Source of the DNA: Bacteroidota bacterium
GTDB lineage: Bacteria; Bacteroidota; Rhodothermia; Balneolales; HLUCCA01
Direction of reading: 5' to 3'
DNA length: 64,000 nucleotides
NCBI GenBank assembly: GCA_020832235.1
Contig: JAFIEZ010000006.1
Span: 233,077 to 297,076, forward strand
Both the position numbers and the translations under genes were made by a program. How positions within the stretch are numbered: position 1 is the first letter of the stretch; every line of letters starts with the position of its first letter. The notes beneath the pieces were generated by a model, which made no database searches, was not told the origin of the DNA, and saw nothing but the letters and a program-made list of their open reading frames with translations. Below are positions 8,794-18,010 of this stretch, piece by piece.

Positions 8794-11385
8794 ATGATAC
8801 GTTCACGCGGTTTAGCCACGACCCTTATTGCCATGGCAATGATGATGGTCTCTTATTCGTCAAATCTGGCCTATGCTCAGGCCAGCGCCTCCGTTCAATC
8901 TGCCGCCACCGTGCAGTCTGCCTCCTCTGTTCAGTCCCCCGCCGAGTTTCTGGGCTATGAACTGGGCGAGCGCTTCACGTTTCACCATCGGATGGTGGCC
9001 TATTTTGAGCATGTTGCCGCCAACAGCGACTACATCACCCTCGAGCATTACGGCATGAGTATTGAAGGTCGACCCATGATGGTGGCCTATGTTTCCACTC
9101 CTGCCAACCTCAACCGACTCGAAGACATCCGCGTGAATAATCTCCGCCGGGCCGGACTTGCCGAGGGATCGCCCGATGCCAACGACAAAACCGCCATTTT
9201 GTGGATGAGCTACAATATTCACGGGAACGAAGCGGCCAGTATTGAAGGTGCCATGCAGACCGTGTACGAGCTGGCAAATCCGGCCAACCGTGGTCCCAAG
9301 GCCTGGCTGGAAAACACGCTGGTGGTGATGGATCCGGCCCTGAATCCCGACGGCACCGATCGCTATGCTGTTTGGTTCAATCAGGTAGTGGGACGTCACT
9401 TCGATCCCCACCCGCTTTCGCGCGAGCACCGCGAGCCCTCGCCAAATGGTCGACTCAATCACTACCATTTCGACCTGAACCGTGACTGGGCCTGGCAGTC
9501 GCAGCACGAATCGCAGCTCCGCAACGCCATTTATCAGCGATGGTTGCCCCACGTACACGCCGACTTCCATGAAATGGGCGGATACCGGTACTTCTTTGCT
9601 CCCGCCGCCAATCCGTTTCATACCAGCATAACCGACTGGCAGAAAGAATTTCAGACAACGATTGGCGAGAATCATGCTACGCATTTCGACGCCGTTAACC
9701 ACCTGTACTTCACCGGCGAAATCTTCGACCTGTTTTATCCGAGCTATGGCGACACCTGGCCTACGTTTCAGGGCGCGATTGGCATGACCTACGAGCAGGG
9801 CGGCAGCTGGGGCGCAGGACTAGCCGTGACCACCCCTGAAGGCCACCTCCATACCCTTGAGCACCGTCTGGGCAACCAGCACCGTGCCGGGATGTCGACC
9901 GTAGAAGTCGTAGCCCGTCACCACGAGCGCGTAGCAGCCGAATTTCAGCGCTATTTCGAAACCTCGCGAACCAATCCCCAGACCACGTACAAGACCTATA
10001 TTCTGCGTCACGAAGGGAATCGCGATAACATCCGGGCGTTGCTCCAGCTCCTCGAAGACCACCAGATTCAGTTCGGCACGGCACCGGCCCGCCGCAACCT
10101 GAGGGCGTTCAACTACCAGACCGGAGCCACCGAGCAGATCAGCACCTCCGGCGAGGACATCATCATCAGCATGTATCAGCCGAAGTCGGTACTGGCCAAT
10201 GTACTGCTTGAACCCCGAACCACCATTGTGGATTCGCTGACCTACGATATCACGGCATGGTCGCTGCCTTACGTTTACGGCGTGACAGCCTTTGCCACCA
10301 CAGAGCGGTTGAATCCGCAAGGCGATGCCATGGATGTGCTCAATATGATGCAGATTCAGGGTTTCCCGGATCCGGTGTATGCCTACATCTTCCCCTGGCA
10401 GAGCTTTGAAGATGCCCGTTTCCTGGCTCGTCTGCACAAAGAAGAGTTTCGGGTTCGCTTAACATCTGAGCCCATGCGCGTGGGATCCAGCGACGTACCC
10501 CGCGGGTCGATGGTGCTTACCCAGCATAATAACGATCATATTGAGGATTTCGACCAGAAGGTTCGCCGTTTGGCGGAGGAGTACGGTCGTTTGCCGATTG
10601 CTACCGGAACCGGATTGAATCCCGCGAGTATTGATGTGAGTTCGGAGAGTGTGGTGTTTGCCAAGCCTCCCCGGGTACTGACCTTCGCAGGCGACGGTGT
10701 TAACGGCATGAGTATGGGCGAAGTCTGGCACTTTTTCGACTGGCAGCTGGAGTATCCGTTGACGATTGTAGATATGAGTCGGGCCGGTGAGGTGAATTTC
10801 TTTGATTTTGATGTGATTGTGTTGCCGTCTGGTCGCTATAACGGGTTGTTTAGCGGGGCGACGGGTGACAGGATGGCGGATTGGTTGTCTCGTGGAGGAC
10901 GCCTTGTGGCCATGGAGGGTGTGGTGAGTCAGGTGGGGGCGTTGCGCGGGGTGGATGCGCCCGTGGCGAAGTCCGGCAGCGATGATGAGGCTGTGACCCC
11001 CATGGAAGACCGCCTCCGTGTATTTGGCGAGCGCCGTCGCGAGGCGATGAGCGGTTCGCTGGCAGGAGGTATATTCCGTACCCACATCGATGTGACCCAT
11101 CCCCTGGGCTTCGGTATGCCCGAGACCTACTTCTCGCTGAAGCGCCGAACCGATGCGTTTGAGTACCTGAACCGAGGCTGGAATGTAGGACATATTCCGG
11201 CGGATGGATTCACGAGCGGGTTTGTGGGCTATCGCGTGAAACCTGTGGTGGAAGAGTCGCTCAACTTCGGGGTGATCAATGTGGGTCGCGGACAGGTGAT
11301 TCTGATGGTTGACAATCCGTTGTTCCGGGGATTCTGGTACAGCGGCAGGTTGCTGTTCAGTAACGCCGTGCTGCAGAATATGTAG
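8794..11385 (+). CDS. Secreted M14 family zinc carboxypeptidase-like protein
   Basis: Signal peptide; HGNEAASIEGAMQTVYELAN, ALNPDGTDRYAVWFN, HADFHEMG. Confidence 0.9.
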   Translation: MIRSRGLATTLIAMAMMMVSYSSNLAYAQASASVQSAATVQSASSVQSPAEFLGYELGERFTFHHRMVAYFEHVAANSDYITLEHYGMSIEGRPMMVAYVSTPANLNRLEDIRVNNLRRAGLAEGSPDANDKTAILWMSYNIHGNEAASIEGAMQTVYELANPANRGPKAWLENTLVVMDPALNPDGTDRYAVWFNQVVGRHFDPHPLSREHREPSPNGRLNHYHFDLNRDWAWQSQHESQLRNAIYQRWLPHVHADFHEMGGYRYFFAPAANPFHTSITDWQKEFQTTIGENHATHFDAVNHLYFTGEIFDLFYPSYGDTWPTFQGAIGMTYEQGGSWGAGLAVTTPEGHLHTLEHRLGNQHRAGMSTVEVVARHHERVAAEFQRYFETSRTNPQTTYKTYILRHEGNRDNIRALLQLLEDHQIQFGTAPARRNLRAFNYQTGATEQISTSGEDIIISMYQPKSVLANVLLEPRTTIVDSLTYDITAWSLPYVYGVTAFATTERLNPQGDAMDVLNMMQIQGFPDPVYAYIFPWQSFEDARFLARLHKEEFRVRLTSEPMRVGSSDVPRGSMVLTQHNNDHIEDFDQKVRRLAEEYGRLPIATGTGLNPASIDVSSESVVFAKPPRVLTFAGDGVNGMSMGEVWHFFDWQLEYPLTIVDMSRAGEVNFFDFDVIVLPSGRYNGLFSGATGDRMADWLSRGGRLVAMEGVVSQVGALRGVDAPVAKSGSDDEAVTPMEDRLRVFGERRREAMSGSLAGGIFRTHIDVTHPLGFGMPETYFSLKRRTDAFEYLNRGWNVGHIPADGFTSGFVGYRVKPVVEESLNFGVINVGRGQVILMVDNPLFRGFWYSGRLLFSNAVLQNM

Positions 11386-11526
11386 AATGTAGCGTATGCC
11401 GGGTACTGGCAAGTTGCTACTACCCGGCAGCAATTCGCCATTTTATGGTAGGTGGCCCCAAAAAGCTAAACTATTCTTGTGCCAAGCGGACTACTACACA
11501 CTCGTACGGTCTTCAAACCACCGAGA

Positions 11527-12753
11527 TCAATACAGAAAACCCAGAAGCCACAGTGGGATGACATTACCATAACCATGTTCAATGCCATCACGAATAACTA
11601 AACTATGATCCACTTCCGACAACTGTTTCCCTGATTTGCCTGCACCGCCCACCTCCACCGTCCAGTGTTCGTTTACAAGGACATCCCCAGCTTTAGGATA
11701 TCGTAACTGGAGGCCTGCACCGGCAAGTTGAGAAATTGCCCAGGTTTCCCGGAGGTTACCGGTGTCGGGATTCCCCTCTCCAAGCAGATGGATGAGGTTG
11801 GTGTTGTGGAGGTAGAGCTTATCGGGTTTATTCAGGAAGCTCAGGCCTCGGGTATTGGCGTGCAACGAGCGCAGTAGTTGTGCCCGTTCAAGAATGTGCA
11901 ACAATTCCAGTAGTCTTGACCGACTAACATCCAACATTCGGGCCAGTTTGGCGATGTTGGGTGTAAATGGAACCGATTTCGAAATTACACTGAGTAGTTT
12001 TTTGAGCTGCATTCTTGTTGACAGGGTTACAGGTATAACGTCAGGCAGATCATAATCGATGAGAAGGTTGATGAGTTGATTAAGTCGCCGGGGGTAGTCA
12101 AGCTCACCCTCCATGAAAAAAGGATAGGCACCGATTTGGTGATACTCTTTAAGCTTTGCAAGTGGATACGATATATGGGCAACCAGATCATGGCTCAGTG
12201 AGGCGTGTTGAACGATGAGGTCATCCCATGATATGGGCGATAGATTTAAACCGTATTTGAGGTTTAAAAATTCACGTAGTGAAAGTTCGTGTAATTGATA
12301 ATTCAAAACCCTTCTACCCAGATCGGGTAGCGCATCTTGTAGAGCGAGCATGGATGACCCAGACAGAACAATGTTAAGATCGGGGTTGAAATCGTATATG
12401 TTTTTAACAGCTTGTTGCCAGTCAGGGTATTTGTGAACTTCATCGATAAATAGGGATTTACCGCCGAATCTGACAAAATTCGTGGCCGTTTCTATGAGGG
12501 AATGCTCTCTGAAATATAGGTCGTCAAGGCTGACATACAAGGATTGATCGACCGGCAAGGAGGCATGTACTATGCGTTGGAGCATTAAGGTTGATTTACC
12601 CGTTCCACGGGCGCCTTGAATGCTGATTGCCCGGGCCTCCCAGTTCACGCTATTGTATAAACCCCGGATAAACTCCGTGTTGACGGTTGTTAAAAGACGT
12701 CGGTATTTGTCGACCAATTCATCCATATCGTAGTAGTGTTTGTTCGGGTGCAC
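11527..12753 (-). CDS. AAA-family ATPase with DUF4143-like C-terminus
   Basis: GARGTGKSTLMLQ Walker A, LFIDEVHKYPDWQQAVKNIYD, VLSGSSML. Confidence 0.9.
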   Translation of the reverse strand: MHPNKHYYDMDELVDKYRRLLTTVNTEFIRGLYNSVNWEARAISIQGARGTGKSTLMLQRIVHASLPVDQSLYVSLDDLYFREHSLIETATNFVRFGGKSLFIDEVHKYPDWQQAVKNIYDFNPDLNIVLSGSSMLALQDALPDLGRRVLNYQLHELSLREFLNLKYGLNLSPISWDDLIVQHASLSHDLVAHISYPLAKLKEYHQIGAYPFFMEGELDYPRRLNQLINLLIDYDLPDVIPVTLSTRMQLKKLLSVISKSVPFTPNIAKLARMLDVSRSRLLELLHILERAQLLRSLHANTRGLSFLNKPDKLYLHNTNLIHLLGEGNPDTGNLRETWAISQLAGAGLQLRYPKAGDVLVNEHWTVEVGGAGKSGKQLSEVDHSLVIRDGIEHGYGNVIPLWLLGFLY

Positions 12754-12824
12754 ACATTTGAGGGAGCTGCTTTCGTGAAATCTGAATGGTTTCAGTCAAC
12801 GATGCAGGGTGTTGATTAAGATGT

Positions 12825-12923
12825 GTATTATATATAATACGATTATTTGAATAAAGTGTACTATATAAAATACGAATTACGCATTAATATGTACTATGTA
12901 GAAAACGATAGGGTATGTATCAG
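12825..12923. promoter_or_regulatory. Three 33-bp-spaced palindrome-like boxes (GTAYTATATAWAATAC), candidate operators
   Basis: GTATTATATATAATAC at 12825 (perfect palindrome), GTACTATATAAAATAC at 12858, GTACTATGTAGAAAAC at 12891. Confidence 0.5.
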
Positions 12924-13023
12924 GTCGCCTGGCAAATGGCGTTTGCTACGCTCGTTCGTTATGGCGTTGGTTATCCGCGAGCTTCGTAGTAGTGTTCACC
13001 GTAAGCAGACGTACTGGCCTTGG

Positions 13024-14649
13024 CTACGCTTGTTCTTTGTTAGCAAGCGCAATGGCATTCGCTATCCGCTCCCCGTCCAGCGCGGCCGAAACGATGCCCC
13101 CGGCGTAGCCCGCGCCCTCTCCGCAAGGATACAGTCCGCTAATCTGCACATGCTGCAGGCTCTCGGGGTCACGCGGAATCCGCACCGGCGATGAAGTCCG
13201 CGATTCCGGCGCATGAACCACGCCTTCATTCGACACAAATCCCTTCATCGACTTCCCGAACTGCCGGAATCCGCCCTGCAACGCCCGATGGATGAAGTCC
13301 GGCAATACCTCGCCCAGCTCCACCGGCGTAATTCCCGGCGCATAGGAGGTTTTCGGCAACGATGTCGACACTTTCCCGTTCAGAAAATCACTAAGTCGCT
13401 GCGCCGGAGCCGTCTGCGTTTGGCCACCCATCTCCCAGGCCCGCTGCTCCACCGCCTTCTGAAAATACATCGCCGCCAGTGGACCATGCTGCGCATACGC
13501 CTTGAAATCCTCGGGACGCAGCTCCACAACAATACCCGAATTCGCCGTTGATCGTGCCCTCCTCGACGACGACCATCCGTTCGTCACCACCTCGCCCGGA
13601 CTCGTAGCACACGGGGCAATCACCCCGCCCGGACACATACAAAAACTGTACACGCCCCGTCCGCCCACCTGTTTCACAATGCTGTAAGCGGATGCCGGCA
13701 GGTACGGACCCCGCCCGCTAATGCCGCACGAGTACTGAATCTGGTCGATCAGCGCCTGAGGATGCTCCACCCGCACCCCGATGGCCAGGGGTTTCAGCTC
13801 GATGTGAATCTGCTGTCGATGCAGCTGTTCGAAGATGTCCCGCGCCGAATGTCCGGTCGCCAGAATCACCTGATTGCTCCGGTGGATGCCGCCATCCTGC
13901 ACGCGCACGCCCTTAATCGCGCTCCCTTCCACCAGAAACTCCGTCACTCTCGTGTTGAAATGCACCTCCCCGCCGTGGGCAAGAATACATTCGCGCATAT
14001 TCGCGATGATGCCGGGCAACTTGTTCGTGCCGATATGTGGATGCGCCTCCACCAGAATGTCGTTCACGGCCCCGAAACCCACCAGCAGCTCGAGAATGCG
14101 CTGCACATTACCCCGTTTGGTAGCCCGGGTGTACAGTTTCCCGTCGGAGTAGGTACCCGCGCCGCCCTCGCCGAAGCAGTAATTCGAGTCCTCGTTCACG
14201 ATGTGGTTCACGTTGATGGCTTTCAGGTCCTGAATGCGAGCCTTTACATCCTTGCCCCGCTCCAGAATCACGGGTTTGAGTCCGAGCTCGAGCACGCGCA
14301 ACGCCGCGAAGAGTCCGGCCGGACCGGCGCCGATAATGAGCACCTCCGGCTTGCCGGTAACGTTTGGGTAGTCGGGCAATTGAACCGATTGGGGCGCATA
14401 GGCTTCGTTCACATACACATCCACCTTCAGATTAACGCGCACCTGGCGGCCCCGGGCATCGATCGAGCGACGAAGCACCTCCACATGGGTGATTTCATCG
14501 GGCGGGATGTTGCCTTTGCGGGCCACGGCTTCGCGCAGCAGATCGGGTTCGCCGGCGGTTTCGGGAGATACTACAAGTTGGAGGGTTTCAGGCATGAAAA
14601 AAATGGTAATGCGCGGATGCAGACCCATGAACAAAAGCGCATGCGCCAA
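13024..14649 (-). CDS. NAD(P)/FAD-dependent oxidoreductase (FAD-dependent dehydrogenase family)
   Basis: VLIIGAGPAGLFAALRVLELGLKPVILERG; C-terminal GLYPCGEGAGYAGGIVSAALDGERIA. Confidence 0.88.
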   Translation of the reverse strand: MAHALLFMGLHPRITIFFMPETLQLVVSPETAGEPDLLREAVARKGNIPPDEITHVEVLRRSIDARGRQVRVNLKVDVYVNEAYAPQSVQLPDYPNVTGKPEVLIIGAGPAGLFAALRVLELGLKPVILERGKDVKARIQDLKAINVNHIVNEDSNYCFGEGGAGTYSDGKLYTRATKRGNVQRILELLVGFGAVNDILVEAHPHIGTNKLPGIIANMRECILAHGGEVHFNTRVTEFLVEGSAIKGVRVQDGGIHRSNQVILATGHSARDIFEQLHRQQIHIELKPLAIGVRVEHPQALIDQIQYSCGISGRGPYLPASAYSIVKQVGGRGVYSFCMCPGGVIAPCATSPGEVVTNGWSSSRRARSTANSGIVVELRPEDFKAYAQHGPLAAMYFQKAVEQRAWEMGGQTQTAPAQRLSDFLNGKVSTSLPKTSYAPGITPVELGEVLPDFIHRALQGGFRQFGKSMKGFVSNEGVVHAPESRTSSPVRIPRDPESLQHVQISGLYPCGEGAGYAGGIVSAALDGERIANAIALANKEQA

Positions 14650-14657
14650 CAGTCACC

Positions 14658-14685
14658 GGTAATCGGTAATCGGTAATCGGTAATC
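14658..14685. repeat. Heptanucleotide tandem repeat (GGTAATC)4
   Basis: Direct sequence. Confidence 0.97.
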
Positions 14686-14846
14686 AAATAGGTTCTAAAA
14701 TTACGACACTTTTCGCGTTAAGATGGAAAGAATTGAGAGATTGTCCATTGTGCATGATTCCAGGAAACGTTTTCATCTATTCGTGATGTGCTATCATTGC
14801 AAGCAATGACATCGAATAGTAAATTGCAAAGAAAAGATGATAAACC

Positions 14847-15083
14847 ATGGCAAGTATTATGATTCGCAATCTGGATGAAGACGTAAAGCTTCGGCTTAAA
14901 GTTCAGGCTGCGCAAAATAACCGATCAATGGAAGAAGAGGTGCGCGTAATTCTCAGAAATTCTGTTCGCGCGAATCAGGAGCGAGTACCCAGTTTAGTGG
15001 ATATTGCCAGGGATGCCGTCGAGCCCTATGGCGGTTTTGAAATGAAACTCCCCAAACGCGACAACATCCGTTCGGCATTCTGA
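14847..15083 (+). CDS. FitA-like ribbon-helix-helix antitoxin
   Basis: MASIMIRNLDEDVKLRLKVQAAQNNRSMEEEVRVILRNSV. Confidence 0.88.
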   Translation: MASIMIRNLDEDVKLRLKVQAAQNNRSMEEEVRVILRNSVRANQERVPSLVDIARDAVEPYGGFEMKLPKRDNIRSAF

Positions 15084-15093
15084 CAACTGGCCT

Positions 15094-15262
15094 ATGTATA
15101 TTCTCGATACCCATATTGTGTCGGAACTTGTCCGTCCAACACCCAATGGCTGATGCCCAGATTGCCGCTATTTGTCGTGAATACCGCTATACGCTGGTTA
15201 CACGGAACGTATCCGACTTGAGCCATTGCGAAATTGAGCTGGTTAATCCGTTCAGGTTATGA
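15094..15262 (+). pseudogene. FitB/VapC-like PIN-domain toxin remnant with internal deletion
   Basis: N-terminal MYILDTHIVSELVRPTPNG* (15094-15153), then in another frame the C-terminal ADAQIAAICREYRYTLVTRNVSDLSHCEIELVNPFRL* (to 15262); the middle of the PIN domain is missing. Confidence 0.85.
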
Positions 15263-15344
15263 TTGATATAATATCGATTTACGAAAAGTGATGAATATTA
15301 GCGATATTGATTTGCAAGCAAAATCTAATCGCTTTGAATAAATA

Positions 15345-16886
15345 ATGGTAAAAAGTAATCACTTTGAAGAAATTGTAACCGTTTTCCGGAATTACAACCT
15401 GCCGGAAAACGATATGAAACTGGCCGGGTATAGTGCCTTGATCCACAGGTACGAGCTGGACGTTCCTTTACCAGACGTAATTGCTGCAATAAGTGATAAA
15501 CACAGAAATTATTCCGATGGCAAATGGCGTGTTTTCAAAACAGTACAACAGCCACCTCCGACACTGTTAGGTCAACTTACGTTTGCATTCAGGTACGAAG
15601 GGGTTGACCTGCTTATTCTTAAAAAACTTTTTGAGACGCTTCACAAAAGTGAAATTGAAAGTATAATTAAAGATCAGCCTACCGGTCGGTACAGTCGCAG
15701 AATTTGGTTTCTTTATGAGTGGTTATTGGATGAAGTGCTTGATACAGAAGACGCAGCGTCTGGAAATTATGTTGAAGCACTTGATCCGGATTTGCAATAC
15801 CCTGGACCCAAGCGCCGGTCACAACGTCATCGTGTATGGAACAATTTGCCCGGAAACAGAGATTTTTGTCCGCTGGTACGACGCACAGTCAAGCTGGAGG
15901 CCTTGCGTGGTGCTAACCTAAAAAAGGACATTGCTGAGACCATTGGCAACGTGCATCCCGACCTTCTGGCTCGAGCATCTTCATTTTTGTTGCTTAAAGA
16001 TTCCAAGGCATCCTACGCCATTGAAGGCGAAACACCACCAGAAAACCGTGTACAGCGCTGGGGTAACGCCATCGCTCAAGCCGGTCAAAAAGAGCTCAGT
16101 GAGCATGAACTGCTGCGATTACAGGAACTGGTTATTGAAGACCGTCGATTTGTTGAAATGGGGTGGCGAACACAAGGTGGGTTTGTGGGTGTTCACAACA
16201 GGGTTGATGGCAAGCCAATTCCCGACCACATATCGGCCAGGTGGCAGGATGTTCCACAGCTTGTTAATGGCCTGTTATTGGCTACAGAAACACTGATCAA
16301 CACCGAGTATGATGCCGTTCTAGCATCAGCTTGCATTGCCTTTGGCTTTGTATTCATCCATCCCTTTGAAGACGGTAATGGTCGAGTACACCGGTATCTG
16401 TTTCACCATGTACTGGCTCGCAAAGAATTTGCTCCGCCCGGACTGGTTTTTCCGGTTTCTGCCGTAATACTGGATCGAATCAACGACTATCGAAAGGTGC
16501 TGGAATCGTTTTCGAAACCTCGCCTCGATTTCATCCGATGGAAATCAACTCCCGACGGTAATGTTGACGTATTAAACGATACCATCGACATTTACCGTTA
16601 TTTTGATGCAACCACACAAGCGGAGTTTCTATATGAGTGCGTACAGGAAACGGTCCTTAAAACGCTACCTGATGAAGTACAATATTTACAGGCTCACGAT
16701 GAAATGAGGAGCTACCTGCAGCACCACTTTGATATGCCCGATAAGATGATGGAGAACCTGATTGGTTTTTTACGTCAGCATGGCGGAGAATTGTCGAAGC
16801 GGGCTTTAAACAAAGAGTTTAAAATGCTGACAGCTGATGAGGTGAGGCTACTTGAGCAGAAATATCAAGATATTTTTATGGTTTAA
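15345..16886 (+). CDS. Fic family protein
   Basis: Fic motif HPFEDGNGRVHR; upstream SYAIEG matches the [S/T]xxxE[G/N] inhibitory motif. Confidence 0.93.
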   Translation: MVKSNHFEEIVTVFRNYNLPENDMKLAGYSALIHRYELDVPLPDVIAAISDKHRNYSDGKWRVFKTVQQPPPTLLGQLTFAFRYEGVDLLILKKLFETLHKSEIESIIKDQPTGRYSRRIWFLYEWLLDEVLDTEDAASGNYVEALDPDLQYPGPKRRSQRHRVWNNLPGNRDFCPLVRRTVKLEALRGANLKKDIAETIGNVHPDLLARASSFLLLKDSKASYAIEGETPPENRVQRWGNAIAQAGQKELSEHELLRLQELVIEDRRFVEMGWRTQGGFVGVHNRVDGKPIPDHISARWQDVPQLVNGLLLATETLINTEYDAVLASACIAFGFVFIHPFEDGNGRVHRYLFHHVLARKEFAPPGLVFPVSAVILDRINDYRKVLESFSKPRLDFIRWKSTPDGNVDVLNDTIDIYRYFDATTQAEFLYECVQETVLKTLPDEVQYLQAHDEMRSYLQHHFDMPDKMMENLIGFLRQHGGELSKRALNKEFKMLTADEVRLLEQKYQDIFMV

Positions 16887-16900
16887 TAGATTTGCCTTTT

Positions 16901-17067
16901 TGGGAGTGGTTACCTGAAGCGCCTGTTGCTGATGACTGTATCAAGTGCCTATTTGGAGATGGCTGTCGCTAGCCCCAGTTATGGAGTAGCTGTCTGAAGC
17001 GTCTTTTGGGCAATGGCTATCTGGAACGCCAGTTCGTGAGTGCCTGCCGGCAAGCACCTATCGGGGA
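16901..17067. repeat. Degenerate 27-bp tandem repeat, 6 copies
   Basis: Units TGGTTACCTGAAGCGCC / TGACTGTATCAAGTGCC / TGGCTGTCGCTAGCCCC / TAGCTGTCTGAAGCGTC / TGGCTATCTGGAACGCC / TGCCTGCCGGCAAGCAC at 16907, 16933, 16960, 16987, 17014, 17041. Confidence 0.85.
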
Positions 17068-17333
17068 ATCAGGTAAAACTCCGTCCTGCGGCCATCGATA
17101 TACCACACTTTTTCGCCATCAAACAGGGCATTTTCCTCCAGCATGATGCGGATGCTTCGACCCCACTCCGGAATGTACACTTCCGCGTTCAATTCGATGG
17201 AGTGCGCGGTATTTGGATACAACGGATAATCCCCGGCTCCCGGCACACCTCCCTGAGCGTCCCAAAGTCCGATGGTGGTACCCGCCGCATGACCATGATA
17301 CCCAATCGGATGGGTATAAATTGTAGCCTCTAT
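17058..17333 (-). pseudogene. C-terminal fragment of an M24 family metallopeptidase (Xaa-Pro aminopeptidase-like)
   Basis: IYTHPIGYHGHAAGTTIGLWDAQGGVPGAGDYPLYPNTAHSIELNAEVYIPEWGRSIRIMLEENALFDGEKVWYIDGRRTEFYLIPR*; an in-frame stop lies just upstream at 17334-17336 and there is no N-terminus. Confidence 0.82.
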
Positions 17334-17971
17334 CTAACCCAGACATTGGTAACTCTCACATCCGTGGCCGTATTTTGGCGAATATATAGAGAGACGCTAC
17401 CAAATCTTGTTTGTCCTGGTTGTAACTGTGAGCCGGTTACTTGCTGGAAATAATTGATATTATCGGTCACAATCTCGAAAGTTACCTCATACTCGCGTGT
17501 CACTGTTGAACTGCTTGTATTTTCAAATCGATAAGAAATATCTACAAAGTTACTATCGGCACCGGCAACATTTGTCCACGAGGTAACGGAGGCTTCAAAA
17601 AACTCGGGATTTATAATTTCATCTTCCTCACGTTCTTCGAGGTAAATGCGGGCAATTGACGTTCGATTGTTACGTACTGAGACGGCAACACTGTTATTGG
17701 CATACCCTGGTTTCCTTGCCTGGATGGTGTAATTGCCAGTGAGAATGTCCTCTATGAAGAATGAACCATCCGGATTGGTAAATATGGCGTCTGTCGGGGG
17801 CGTTGTTGTGATACTGACGTTTCCTAGCCCGGTGTTGGTTTCACCGTCAACCACCATACCATCAATAGAACCAAATAATTCCGGTTCCATGGTTTCTTTT
17901 GCGCACCCTGCCGTGAATAGTAAAGCGAGTATTAGAAGTGCGGCCCAGGAGCCGGTTCTTGGATTAATCAT
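17330..17971 (-). CDS. Lipoprotein with carboxypeptidase-regulatory-like domain; last gene of the curli locus
   Basis: Lipobox LFTAGC; SIDGMVVDGETNTGLGNVSITTTPPTDAIFTNPDGSFFIEDILTGNYTIQARKPGY. Confidence 0.8.
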   Translation of the reverse strand: MINPRTGSWAALLILALLFTAGCAKETMEPELFGSIDGMVVDGETNTGLGNVSITTTPPTDAIFTNPDGSFFIEDILTGNYTIQARKPGYANNSVAVSVRNNRTSIARIYLEEREEDEIINPEFFEASVTSWTNVAGADSNFVDISYRFENTSSSTVTREYEVTFEIVTDNINYFQQVTGSQLQPGQTRFGSVSLYIRQNTATDVRVTNVWVR

Positions 17972-18010
17972 ACTAAATTTTTAAGTAGGCAAATGTAGCT
18001 CGAAATATAG

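Noticed and set aside
10459-11433. 324-aa minus ORF (and 8860-9702, 9820-10437)
   Set aside because: Antisense shadows of the M14 peptidase gene.
13762-14676. 304-aa plus-strand ORF
   Set aside because: Antisense to the FAD-dependent oxidoreductase; no domain signature, His/Arg-rich.
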